Shown one piece after another: positions 16,015-25,542 of a stretch of DNA of 64,000 nt (position 1 is the stretch's first letter; the number at the start of each line of letters is the position of its first letter). Below the pieces are notes generated by a model. It worked only from the letters and a program-made list of their open reading frames with translations. It was not told the DNA's origin and ran no database searches. The translations under genes were made by a program, and so were the position numbers. The stretch covers positions 4,819 to 68,818 of the forward strand of contig JAZNSI010000026.1 of the NCBI GenBank assembly GCA_045591175.1, given 5' to 3'. Origin of the DNA: UBA11524 sp045591175 (GTDB taxonomy: Bacteria > Bacillota > Clostridia > Christensenellales > Aristaeellaceae).

Positions 16015-18981
16015 TTACTGCACTACTTCCCTACCCCGACCAAGCCGCTTGACCGCCGCCGTCAGCAGCGATACGATCAGCAGATCGTGGCAGAGCATGA
16101 ATGCATACAGCTGTTTGTTATTGTCCGCAAAGCCGTTGCCGACCACCGACAGCGGGTACTGAAGCACACCAATGCACATCAGCGCCAGCAGCAGAACAGT
16201 CAGCAGCTTTGTCCGGCCGGAAACGCCGCGCTTGCACAGCAGCCACACGCCGCCCACGACGATCACACCGTAACCCAGCACATAGTGCCAGAATGCCCGG
16301 CCCGCCGTCAGCGTGCGCAGATTGGCCCAGAGGGTCATCCGATATGGCCCGGCGGTCTCCGCGTAGGTTTCATCCGTGTAGGCCATGAAGCCCGCATGCA
16401 GCTCCACCGATTCCTTCGCCGCCTGATCCAGCATGATCAGCAGATCCTTCGGGTGACGCAGGTAGTAGCCCACCATCGTGAAGGTATCGACCTTGCTGTA
16501 GAGTTTCTCCTCGGCCTCTTTGGACATGGGCGCGTAGACATAGTCCGCATCCGCGTAGTAGGCATGCTTGCCGATGTCCGCCTTCATTTCCGGCGGAATG
16601 CCCAATTCAGCCATCGCCGCATCGGGATCCTCCGCGATCATCAGCGCACCGAAGAACACGCTCTGCCAGACGGTCTGCTTTTCGGACACGCCATCGTTCT
16701 TCTGGTAGATCCGCAGCGTATGCCAGCTCGTCCAGCCGCCCAGGAGCACCACCAGTAGCGCCATCGCCATGCAGCGCAGCACGCCCTTGGGGTGATGATA
16801 GACCGCCAGCACCACCAGCAGAATGAGTCCCGCCGGCAGCGCCAGGGCCATCTGCGCCTTGCTGCCGCACAGGAAGCGCACGCTCACCGCCAGCAACACC
16901 AGCCAGCGAATGCGGCCCTTCCCGCCCCGGGGTATGACCGCCAGATGCAGCCCGCAGGCCAGCGTCATGAGCAGGCCCGTTGCCAGGGAGCCCTCGCCCA
17001 GGAGGGAGTTATACCATGCAATATAGTTTTCGCCCAGCAGCATCAGCGTCAGCAGCACCGCGGGCAACACCGTCAGCCGCCCCAGGAGGGGGTACAGATC
17101 CCGCAGAATGCTCAGCACACACAGCATGGTGACGAGCAGCATCACCAGCGCCAGCAGCTGCGTGGAGAAAGGCTGACCGGTCAGCAAGCTGTACAGCCTC
17201 ACCAGCATGGAGGGATACAGCAGCGAATAAGTCGGATCAACGGAGGTCAGCCGCTCAGGATGGAAGGGCTCGCGGTAGCTGTACCCCTCGATCACCTTCG
17301 TCGCCAGCTGGGAGGATGTGTCCGTCAGCTGCTCATCCAGCCAGTACAGGTCGATCTGCTCCATCATACGGCCGAAGTCGCCGTTGTTGACACCGCCGAT
17401 GTGGCTCGGCGTCAGCAGCAGCCCGCCGATCAGCCCCAGCCAGACGATCGCCGTCACCGTCAGCAGCACGCCGCGGCTGATGGTGATCCGCTGCCACCAG
17501 CCTGCAGAAACAGCTGCCGCAGGCAGCGTTTCCGCTTCCGGCGAGAGGCAGGTCCCCTTCTCGCCCAGCCATGTAAACACCCTTTGAAGCGCCACCAAAG
17601 CGCCGCCAATGCCGTAGAACAGCATCGCCCAGCTCAGCAGCTGCACCGTGGCTTTGGCCTTTGCCAGATCAATGCCGCCCGTCAGCGCCAGGCCCAGCGG
17701 GACGTAGGCCGCCAGGCCGGCAGCCATCGCCAGCATGGCCAGCGGCAGCAGCTTGAGGCCGCTTTTGCGGCGGGCCGTCATCATCAGCAGCACCGAAACC
17801 GCCGCAGCGAAGATCGCGCGGTTCACCAGCGCCGTCATGCCGCCCTGGCCAAAGGCAGTCTCCAGCAGCAGGTAAATGCCTGCATGCCCGTTGAGCATGC
17901 CGCCATCCGGCAGGGAGAGGTAGGTACTGTACGCATCCCGGAAGTAGATCGACCGGTCGGACAGCATCGCACGCATCAGCTCCGGCTGCCTCAGCAGCAG
18001 GCGGAAGCGGGCCCCCAGCGTCAGCTGCTGCAGGAAATCCGCATCTTCTGCGCGGGGATTGTGGACGAAGTTCTCCTCCGCCTCGTAGTAAGAGCGGCCG
18101 ATATCCGCCGCAAAGGAGGCGTCCAGCCCCAGTTCCGCCAGGGCCGCCTCCGGATCCTCCGCGTTGGGCAGAATGCCCTGGAACACCGCCAGATAATTCG
18201 CCGCGCCGGAATGTACATCCTTGTCCCGTTCAAAGCCGGTGGTAACATTCATCACCGCAAAGACCGCCATCAGGCCGGCCAGCAGCAGTTGCAGGCCGCG
18301 ACCGTGCTCCCTTGTGCAGGTGTGATACACGCAGATGACGCCGCCCACGGCTGCCGCCGGGGCAAAGGCCATCATCCAGGGGGAAGAATTGATCATCAGC
18401 GCCGCCACGAGCATCACGCCCAGCGCGCCGACAATGCCGCAGCCCCTCGGCTTGCACAGCGTATGGATCAGGCAGCCCAGGAACAGCATCGAAAATGCGA
18501 TTGCCGCGCCCTCCACATACAGGCTGCACAGATAGCCGGTCATTGCCGGATGCAGCATGACCAGCGGGTATGCACCCATGGCCAGATACGCAGCCGTGTG
18601 GGAATGGCGGGCCAATCCGCTGACCGCCAGGTATGCGCCCAGCGCGATCATCCCTGCATAGACCACCACCAGCAGCCGGGTAGAGAAGGGCAACCCAAAG
18701 GGCTGGGTCAGCACCCGCACCAGCGCAGCCGGCCAGGCGATGCTGCGGACCTGTCCGGTCAGCATTACCCCCACATCATACCGCAAGTAGCCGTATTCAC
18801 CGCTGCCGGAGCTGTTCTCCAACTCCGTCAGGCCCAGCGCTTCCATCACCGGAACATAAGCGTCCGTCTGCTGCGCCGTCACAGCGGGAGAAACCAGCAG
18901 CACATATGCGATCGCCACGACGGTCAGCACCGCCGCAACGATCCCCAGTACCGCCCGGTCAAGGCGTTCCTTATCCTGCAT
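16015..18981 (-). CDS. Duplicated polytopic GT-C-like (WsfD-like) membrane protein
   Basis: 988 residues with about 20 membrane helices. It is a tandem duplication: in the first half NAEDPEAALAELGLD (near residue 275) is followed by a Tyr-rich loop, and in the second AEDPDAAMAELGIP (near 785) recurs in the same place; CSLYVEGA and NSLLGEGS also correspond. The protein at 29213-30742 has the same module once. The layout recalls WsfD-type hexose transferases of S-layer glycan loci, but I cannot prove that link. The ATG at 18981 follows AAAGGAGG. Confidence 0.72.
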   Translation of the reverse strand: MQDKERLDRAVLGIVAAVLTVVAIAYVLLVSPAVTAQQTDAYVPVMEALGLTELENSSGSGEYGYLRYDVGVMLTGQVRSIAWPAALVRVLTQPFGLPFSTRLLVVVYAGMIALGAYLAVSGLARHSHTAAYLAMGAYPLVMLHPAMTGYLCSLYVEGAAIAFSMLFLGCLIHTLCKPRGCGIVGALGVMLVAALMINSSPWMMAFAPAAAVGGVICVYHTCTREHGRGLQLLLAGLMAVFAVMNVTTGFERDKDVHSGAANYLAVFQGILPNAEDPEAALAELGLDASFAADIGRSYYEAEENFVHNPRAEDADFLQQLTLGARFRLLLRQPELMRAMLSDRSIYFRDAYSTYLSLPDGGMLNGHAGIYLLLETAFGQGGMTALVNRAIFAAAVSVLLMMTARRKSGLKLLPLAMLAMAAGLAAYVPLGLALTGGIDLAKAKATVQLLSWAMLFYGIGGALVALQRVFTWLGEKGTCLSPEAETLPAAAVSAGWWQRITISRGVLLTVTAIVWLGLIGGLLLTPSHIGGVNNGDFGRMMEQIDLYWLDEQLTDTSSQLATKVIEGYSYREPFHPERLTSVDPTYSLLYPSMLVRLYSLLTGQPFSTQLLALVMLLVTMLCVLSILRDLYPLLGRLTVLPAVLLTLMLLGENYIAWYNSLLGEGSLATGLLMTLACGLHLAVIPRGGKGRIRWLVLLAVSVRFLCGSKAQMALALPAGLILLVVLAVYHHPKGVLRCMAMALLVVLLGGWTSWHTLRIYQKNDGVSEKQTVWQSVFFGALMIAEDPDAAMAELGIPPEMKADIGKHAYYADADYVYAPMSKEAEEKLYSKVDTFTMVGYYLRHPKDLLIMLDQAAKESVELHAGFMAYTDETYAETAGPYRMTLWANLRTLTAGRAFWHYVLGYGVIVVGGVWLLCKRGVSGRTKLLTVLLLALMCIGVLQYPLSVVGNGFADNNKQLYAFMLCHDLLIVSLLTAAVKRLGRGREVVQ

Positions 18982-19000
18982 GGTTCCTCCTTTCTCCGCC

Positions 19001-21634
19001 TCAGAAGCGGCTTTCAATCTTGATCGGTTCGGACTTTTCCAGCGCGTCCTCTTCATTCAGCGCGCCGTCAGTAACGCTCAGGCGCTCCACCTTCGCTTCA
19101 GAGAAGCGGAAGAGCTCGCCATTTGCGTCCACCTGCGCACCCACCAGCAGCGTGCCGCCATACCGGGCGCAGGGGCTGCTGACGCGGCCTGCCAGCGCAC
19201 CGTTGGCATACACGGCGTATTCGCTGCCGTCACGGGTGATCACCAAGTGCAGACTCCCCTTTTCCAGCGGCAGATAAATGCTTCCGCCCTCACCCAGGAG
19301 AATGGCAAGCTCCTCGTCCTCCTGACGGATGAGCAGACCGCGGTACTGCCCGGGCGCCTCGCTGAAGCAGCTCAGGTACACGCCTGCATTGCCCGCAGGA
19401 TCGGTCTTCAGCACCGCATCCAGCGTCCAGGCCATGTCCTGGGCGTCAAAGAGCTGCACGCCCATGTCGGTATAGCGGTCAACGCCATTGCCATGGAAGG
19501 CACGCTTCATTTCGCAATTCACCGAGGGAGCCTTCCGTTCTGCAGGGATGGGCGCTTCCGCGAGCGGCAGCGCCAGCAGGCTGGCCTCGTCCATCACACC
19601 CGCATACACCTGGAGGTTCTTCACTCGGGTGCTGCTGGTACGGAAGATATTCCCCTGCGCATCATGCTGCGCGCCCAGCAGCAGCGTATTGTTACAAGGT
19701 TTCACCACGCTGGTGACGTCGCTGGCCACCTTTTCGCCATCCACCCAAATATTGAACCGGTCTGCGTCCTTGGTCACCAGGATGGTCATTTCCTGGCCAT
19801 TGCCACAGGGCACCTTCACGCCCAAATTGTCGCCATAAACAATGTTGATCTCGTTTTCTGCCGTCTGCCGGATGAGCAGACCGCCGTATTCGCCGGGCAC
19901 CTCGCTGAAGGCGCTGAGGAACACGTTATCACCCGGAACATACTCCGGCAGGATGGTCGTCGCCAGGGTGAAGCGAGTCGCGGGTGCGTCAAAGAGACGC
20001 ACACCGGTATCCACAGGCACTTCCTGATCCCAGGCCGCACTGTCGCCCATGTACTGCTCCGGCAGCGTGTAAACCGCCGTCGCCTCCGCAGCGATCATAC
20101 CCAGGGGCATCTCCGGCTCAGGCAGCACATTGGGCTGCCAGGCCTCGGCCTGTTCCTTCGTCCATGCACTGTCATAGACCTGCAGGTCCATCACCGTGGT
20201 ACGGCTGAAGCGGAACTTCTCGCCATCCGCACTGCGCTCCTGGCAGCCGACCAGCAGTGTGCCCTTGTAGGCCGCACAGGAACGAGTCTCCTGCCAGGCC
20301 ACCCACTGGCCGTCAAAACAGACGCTATAGTTTTCGCCGTCTCGGATAATGACCAATTCCACCTGGGGCTTATCCGTATATGGCAACGGAACCTTGCTAT
20401 TGCTGCCCAGAATGAGCTCATGCTGCCCATTGACCATTCGCAGGAGCAACCCACGATAATCCGCAGCATCATCCTCACTGAAACAACTCAGATAAACCAT
20501 ATCGCCAGATGCACTGGCAGCTGCATCAATGCTTGCTGTCAGCGTCCAAGTGCTGTGTCGATCTCTAAATAGCTGCACTTCGGTATCAATGCACTTCTGC
20601 GTACCATCGCCGCGGAACACCTCCGTCAGGCTGAACAGCGGCGCCACGGCTTCCGTCGCGGCCGTCGACACGCCGTACCAGGGATGCGCTGCATCCGCGC
20701 GGCGATCCTTCAGGTGGTAGTTATCCTGCAGATACTGGCCGATCAGCGTTGTGAACTTCCTGATACCGGCGTTGTTGAAGTGACCAATATCATAGAAATC
20801 CGTTGCCGGATCAATCCCCACATCCTGCCAGAGCTTGAGGTAATTCAGCACCGTCACGCCCTCTTCCCGGGCGATCTCCTCCACCCGGTTGAGACGCTTA
20901 CACTCTTCCTCCGTCGCCTGATAGGGCGCGACCATCAGCACGAGTTCAACATCATTGGCCTGGCACAGATTGATGATCTTGCGGATGTACTTTTCATTCT
21001 TTTCCGTCAGCGGCAGGGTATCGGTGATGGTGCGATAGTCCAGCAACTTGATAGGAACGACTTCCTCCGAAACGAAATGAACCGTAGGAATAATGTCATC
21101 ATCCCAACCGTAACGGCCTCGCAGATCATCCTCCGTTATTTCGTCAAATCTATTGTGATAATAGGGCATTCCCCATAATGCTTCAACTGCATCTTGCCAG
21201 TTTTCAAACGTTTCAAATGCCGCATTGATACGATTCATCCCCCACGGGATAGTAGTTATGTTTTTCATACCAAACGACTTTGCTGAATAATCCAATGTCG
21301 TACCAGCCAGATACACCTCTACAATCGCTACTTGGGGTTTCTGTTCGTGAAACACTTCTTTCAGATAGTAGTAGCTATTCCATACGGGCTGCATGCCTGC
21401 CCATACATTATAGCTCGCGATGCCGTTCTCCTCCCAAAGCTGGGCATTGTCGATGTTCATGCCCACGTGAGAAGAACCAACCATCACCGCATCCAGCGTG
21501 CCATCATCCATGTCACGCAGGGTGATCAGCGAGCGCATATCGTACGTCTTGATCTTCAGCACGGTATCCACCGCGCCATAAACAAGCGCCAGCACCAGGA
21601 AAAACGCCAGCGCACGGATGATTTTCTTCGTCAT
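19001..21634 (-). CDS. AlgX/AlgJ-like SGNH protein with three LamG-like repeats
   Basis: 877 residues. An N-terminal signal anchor (5-22) is followed by an SGNH-type domain with block I MVGSSH (Ser54-Ser55, His56) and block V DIGHFNNAG (Asp282, His285). Such proteins work with MBOAT partners to O-acetylate exported polysaccharides. From residue 350 come three related beta-sandwich units of about 150 residues, each with VQLF or VRLF, YLSCFSE or FLSAFSE, GLLIRQ or GLLLRM, and TLLVG or TLLLG, resembling LamG/concanavalin-like glycan-binding folds. The ATG at 21634 follows AAGGAGGCG. The MBOAT gene is just upstream. Confidence 0.82.
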   Translation of the reverse strand: MTKKIIRALAFFLVLALVYGAVDTVLKIKTYDMRSLITLRDMDDGTLDAVMVGSSHVGMNIDNAQLWEENGIASYNVWAGMQPVWNSYYYLKEVFHEQKPQVAIVEVYLAGTTLDYSAKSFGMKNITTIPWGMNRINAAFETFENWQDAVEALWGMPYYHNRFDEITEDDLRGRYGWDDDIIPTVHFVSEEVVPIKLLDYRTITDTLPLTEKNEKYIRKIINLCQANDVELVLMVAPYQATEEECKRLNRVEEIAREEGVTVLNYLKLWQDVGIDPATDFYDIGHFNNAGIRKFTTLIGQYLQDNYHLKDRRADAAHPWYGVSTAATEAVAPLFSLTEVFRGDGTQKCIDTEVQLFRDRHSTWTLTASIDAAASASGDMVYLSCFSEDDAADYRGLLLRMVNGQHELILGSNSKVPLPYTDKPQVELVIIRDGENYSVCFDGQWVAWQETRSCAAYKGTLLVGCQERSADGEKFRFSRTTVMDLQVYDSAWTKEQAEAWQPNVLPEPEMPLGMIAAEATAVYTLPEQYMGDSAAWDQEVPVDTGVRLFDAPATRFTLATTILPEYVPGDNVFLSAFSEVPGEYGGLLIRQTAENEINIVYGDNLGVKVPCGNGQEMTILVTKDADRFNIWVDGEKVASDVTSVVKPCNNTLLLGAQHDAQGNIFRTSSTRVKNLQVYAGVMDEASLLALPLAEAPIPAERKAPSVNCEMKRAFHGNGVDRYTDMGVQLFDAQDMAWTLDAVLKTDPAGNAGVYLSCFSEAPGQYRGLLIRQEDEELAILLGEGGSIYLPLEKGSLHLVITRDGSEYAVYANGALAGRVSSPCARYGGTLLVGAQVDANGELFRFSEAKVERLSVTDGALNEEDALEKSEPIKIESRF

Positions 21635-21647
21635 GCCTGTCGCCTCC

Positions 21648-23156
21648 TTAGAACTGGAAGTAGATGAACGCCGAGGCTTCAAAGCCGGGGCCGTAGATAC
21701 CAAGCAGCAGCACCGCAAAGACCGCCGCCAGGTATACCAGCCAGCGGAACCACAGCTGCTGACGGCTCAGGCATTCGCGGATGCGTATGCCGCGCTCCTT
21801 CATCACGCCCACGGCGATCAGTACAACGACACCGATGCCAAGGCAGATCCATTCTGTCGTGTCCAGGCCAAGGCGCAGCAGGCCGCCGTCCACCAGCACC
21901 TTCATGTCCCAGCCGCGGAAGACGCTGCCCAGGATGTAGAATGCATCCGACACCGTGTTTGCCCGGAAGAAGATCCACGTCAGGTCGATCAACACAAAGG
22001 TGATGATCATCTTCGCAATACGGGTGCTCAGGGTATTCTCCTTCACGCCCAGCTTTGCGCGCACGCTTTTGCGCCACTTGGCGGTCATGCCGCCGGTCAC
22101 CTGCATGATGCCGTTCAGCGCGCCCCAGATCACATACGTCCACGCCGCGCCGTGCCACAGACCGGACACCAGCATGACGATGAACTGATTCAGATACTTG
22201 CGCGCCGTACCCTTGCGATTGCCGCCCAGGGGGATGTAGAGGTAATCGCGGAACCAGGTGGACAGCGAAATATGCCACCGCCGCCAGAAATCCGACACGG
22301 ACACGGCGAAGTAGGGCTGGTTGAAATTCTTCATCAGCTCGAAGCCCATCACCTGGCCCGCACCGATGGCGATGCAACTGTAACCGGCAAAGTCACCGTA
22401 GATCTGCACAGCAAAGAGCGCCGCCGCCAGCACCACCGTAAATCCGCTGTAATACTCGCAGGCGTTGAACACCTCGTTAACAGCGATGGCCGCGCGGTCC
22501 GCGATCACCAGCTTCTGGAAGAAGCCCCAGAGCATCATCAGCAGACCATCCCGCACGCCTTCATAGTTGAAGGGCTTGGGCTCGTCAAACTGAGACAGCA
22601 GGTGGCTGGAGCGCTCGATGGGCCCCGCCACCAGCTGGGGGAAGAAGCTCACGAACACCGCGTATTTGAAGAAATTCTTCTCCACACGCACATCTCCGCG
22701 GTACACGTCCATCGTGTAGGACAGGGCCTGGAAGATGTAGAACGAGATGCCCACGGGCAGCAGCACGTCGAAGGTCGGCTTCACAGCCTCGCGTCCCAGC
22801 GCACTCAGCAGGCTGTTGATGTTGTCCACCGCAAAGTCAAAATACTTGAAGAAGAAGAGGATGCCCAGATTCAGCACCAGGCTGAGTACGACCCACAGCT
22901 TGGTCAGGCTGCGCTTTTTGCGCCCCTCCTGCTCTGCCTTTTCGGCACTCTTGCGGCTCCAGCCGATCAGCAGACCGGACACCCAGGTCACTGCAGTGGA
23001 AAAGAGAAGCAGCAGGGCGTACTGCGGGTTCCAGCCCATGTAGAACACATAGGAAGTCACCAGCAGCCAATACATCCGCACCTTGCCCGGGATGATCCAG
23101 TAAATCAGCAGCACCGCCGGGAAAAACAGCAGAAATTCTATCGAATTAAACAGCAT
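21648..23156 (-). CDS. MBOAT-family O-acyltransferase, AlgI-like
   Basis: The 502-residue multipass protein passes acyl groups across the membrane for exopolysaccharide modification. It has the AlgI signatures VAGPIERSSHLL, FWRRWHISLSTWFRDYLYIPLGGN and the catalytic-His motif SGLWHGAAW (near residue 335). It sits between the BcsB-like gene and the SGNH gene, the usual companion arrangement. I infer O-acetylation of the polymer made by the neighbouring GT2. Confidence 0.92.
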   Translation of the reverse strand: MLFNSIEFLLFFPAVLLIYWIIPGKVRMYWLLVTSYVFYMGWNPQYALLLLFSTAVTWVSGLLIGWSRKSAEKAEQEGRKKRSLTKLWVVLSLVLNLGILFFFKYFDFAVDNINSLLSALGREAVKPTFDVLLPVGISFYIFQALSYTMDVYRGDVRVEKNFFKYAVFVSFFPQLVAGPIERSSHLLSQFDEPKPFNYEGVRDGLLMMLWGFFQKLVIADRAAIAVNEVFNACEYYSGFTVVLAAALFAVQIYGDFAGYSCIAIGAGQVMGFELMKNFNQPYFAVSVSDFWRRWHISLSTWFRDYLYIPLGGNRKGTARKYLNQFIVMLVSGLWHGAAWTYVIWGALNGIMQVTGGMTAKWRKSVRAKLGVKENTLSTRIAKMIITFVLIDLTWIFFRANTVSDAFYILGSVFRGWDMKVLVDGGLLRLGLDTTEWICLGIGVVVLIAVGVMKERGIRIRECLSRQQLWFRWLVYLAAVFAVLLLGIYGPGFEASAFIYFQF

Positions 23157-23183
23157 GTGCAGTACACCCCGCTTGTATCTTGA

Positions 23184-25526
23184 TTATTCCTTGTTCTTGC
23201 GCCTTCTGCCGGCACGGATCATCACGATCACAGCACCCAGCAGCAGCAGCGCCATGCTGCCCAGACCGATCAGAAGCATCATCATCGGCTCGCGGTTTTC
23301 CACCACCACCTGAGTGAAGGTGGGCTTCTCCGTCGTGGTATCCGTCGTGTTGACCTTGCTGGTGAACTGGTAGCTGCTGGCCTTGCCATGGCCATTGACC
23401 ACGACAGCCTCACGGGTCAGCGCCCAGCGCTTGACTTCCTCGCTCACCTGGGCAGTCAGGGCAGCGATACCGCTGTTGTCCGGCGCAGTCACCACCAGCA
23501 TCGCCCGCTCAGGAGTGTAGGGCGACGCCAGCAGCTGCATCGTGCCGGCCTCATGGGCGTAGGTCTCGTTCATGATCAGCTTGCTGTTGGACTCAAAGGC
23601 GCTCATGTCCGCGTCATACTTGAAATACAGATTCTCGTTGACGCTCTTGATGAAGGGATTACCCGCGCCGCGGCCCACGGCGATCAGGTTGTAGTCATGA
23701 TGCTCCGCGCCGAACTGGCTGGCACGGATAACCGTCAGGTTGCCATAGGGATTGCTGCCCGAACCCAGCATCGCCAGGATTCGGCCCGCCAGATTCATCT
23801 CGTCCGCCTGCATATCGTCCGGCAGGATCAGCAGCACGTCGTTCAGGCGGCTCTGGCTTTGGAAGGGCGCAGGGCGGTTGCTCAGGCTCAGCGTGGAGTT
23901 CTCGCCCTGAGGCAGATACAGCGTGGAATCCTCGGTGATGTACGCCCAGGGCGTATTCATGCTGCGGACAGTGCAGTCCAGCTCCTTGATCTCCAGGTCA
24001 AAGACGATGGTCATGAAGGTGCCGGAAGCGCCGATGGCGTCCGCCGGAACAGAGAAGGTCACCGTTTCGCCGGCAGCACCCTCGCGGCTCAGCTTGCGGC
24101 TGTGCAGGGGGATGTCATTGCCCCAGTAGACCGTCATGAGGGAGCGGTCAAAGTCCAGGTTCTCGCTGTAACGGATGTTGAAGGAGAAGCGGCTCTCGCT
24201 GGACAGGGAATAATCCGCCGCCACAGGCAGGTACATGGTCACGACCTGCTGGAAGGGGCCAGTGAAGCTGGCGCCATGGCCCAGCACGTCCTTGAAGGTG
24301 TAGCGATCCTCCAGCGCCATGGTGGAAGCGCTGGCCGCGTCGATGTACGCCTGGGCATCGCCCACGCTGACGTAAGCGGTGGTGCTGTTCAGCTGCTCCA
24401 GACGGGTGGCGTCGGACAGCAGGCGCACAGCCTCCAGCAGCGCCGCCTCCTCATTGGAGACGATCAGCAGGTACTCCTTCTCCCCTGCCGTCACGCGCTG
24501 CACGAGCGCGCCGGTGGGCGGGACTTCCTGATCCAGCAGGGCCAGCAGCTCCGCAGGGGTATTGCGGGCCATGCCCACATAGATCACATTCGCCCGGTCA
24601 CACTGACCAATGGTGGTGAAGAGCACATCGTTCTTCTCGCTCACGCTGGAGCCCAGACCTGCCAGCAGCATCAGCGCGGCGCTCATTTCGCCGTTCTCCG
24701 CCACGTCGGACACGGTGACGGCACAGTTCATGCCGCTCTCGTCCATCATCGACAGGAAGGGATAGGGGTACATGGCCAGGTTCTGGGCATCCTCCGCGAT
24801 GTCGTAATACACGCGCAGGCAGGTGGATTCCTCCAGCTTGACCCAGTTGGCGCCGTTGTAATCGTCCGTGCAGCCCTCGTCGTCCGTCAAGCGGGCGTAG
24901 CAGAGGACCTCCAGCAGATTGTAGCCGGTATTCATCAGCGCGGTGGGCACTTCGATGTACACCACGTTCTGGCCGCCCACCACATCGTTGACGATGTTGA
25001 TGGAGTGGAAGGGCGTGCCGTTCATGTAGAAGGTCAGCGCAGAGACCTCCGAAATGATCAGGTCGGAGGCGGAATAATTCAGGCGCAGCACAGCGCTGGT
25101 GGGCGCGGCGTAATCCGGGATATAGGCATACAGGCCCACAGAGCTGGTGATGCCATACAGCACCTGGATGCTGCCGAAGTAGAAGTCCGCATATTCGCTG
25201 TCACCGGCCTCAGCCAGCTCGAATTCAGCCTTCTGCTCCTCCTGGCGGCGCTCCAGCTCGCCCAGCACAAACAGGTCATCCTGACCCAGGGGCATTTCTT
25301 CCTTTTCCTCAGTCTGCTCGGGTGCTTCAGCGGCTTCCTCCTCCGCGGGCGTTTCCGTCACAGTTTCTTCCTCGGCAGGAGCCTCCGGGGCGGATTCCTC
25401 CACCACGGCAGTTTCTTCCTGCACCTCGGGCAGCGTCTCGTCAGCCGTTTCCGCCAGCGCGGACAGGCCGTTTGCCGCCAGCAGAACAGCCAGCAGCACG
25501 CTGGTCAGCCTTTTGAGCATGTTCAT
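23184..25526 (-). CDS. BcsB-like cellulose-synthase partner protein
   Basis: The 780-residue protein has a signal peptide (1-25), a Glu/Ala/Pro-rich spacer (26-75), a large extracytoplasmic region and one C-terminal membrane anchor (about 748-770) followed by RRRKNKE. Segments such as FNIRYSENLDFDRSLMTVYW and VPADAIGASG match the carbohydrate-binding/flavodoxin-like alternation of BcsB, which guides the nascent glucan and anchors the synthase. It follows the GT2 gene by 16 bp. BcsB sequences vary greatly, so the call rests partly on context. Confidence 0.82.
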   Translation of the reverse strand: MNMLKRLTSVLLAVLLAANGLSALAETADETLPEVQEETAVVEESAPEAPAEEETVTETPAEEEAAEAPEQTEEKEEMPLGQDDLFVLGELERRQEEQKAEFELAEAGDSEYADFYFGSIQVLYGITSSVGLYAYIPDYAAPTSAVLRLNYSASDLIISEVSALTFYMNGTPFHSINIVNDVVGGQNVVYIEVPTALMNTGYNLLEVLCYARLTDDEGCTDDYNGANWVKLEESTCLRVYYDIAEDAQNLAMYPYPFLSMMDESGMNCAVTVSDVAENGEMSAALMLLAGLGSSVSEKNDVLFTTIGQCDRANVIYVGMARNTPAELLALLDQEVPPTGALVQRVTAGEKEYLLIVSNEEAALLEAVRLLSDATRLEQLNSTTAYVSVGDAQAYIDAASASTMALEDRYTFKDVLGHGASFTGPFQQVVTMYLPVAADYSLSSESRFSFNIRYSENLDFDRSLMTVYWGNDIPLHSRKLSREGAAGETVTFSVPADAIGASGTFMTIVFDLEIKELDCTVRSMNTPWAYITEDSTLYLPQGENSTLSLSNRPAPFQSQSRLNDVLLILPDDMQADEMNLAGRILAMLGSGSNPYGNLTVIRASQFGAEHHDYNLIAVGRGAGNPFIKSVNENLYFKYDADMSAFESNSKLIMNETYAHEAGTMQLLASPYTPERAMLVVTAPDNSGIAALTAQVSEEVKRWALTREAVVVNGHGKASSYQFTSKVNTTDTTTEKPTFTQVVVENREPMMMLLIGLGSMALLLLGAVIVMIRAGRRRKNKE

Positions 25527-25542
25527 CGTGTATCCCCCTTTA

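Noticed and set aside
16792..19023. 743-residue plus-strand frame rich in Gln, His and Arg
   Set aside because: It is an antisense shadow of the duplicated membrane protein, whose membrane helices and ribosome binding site support the minus strand.
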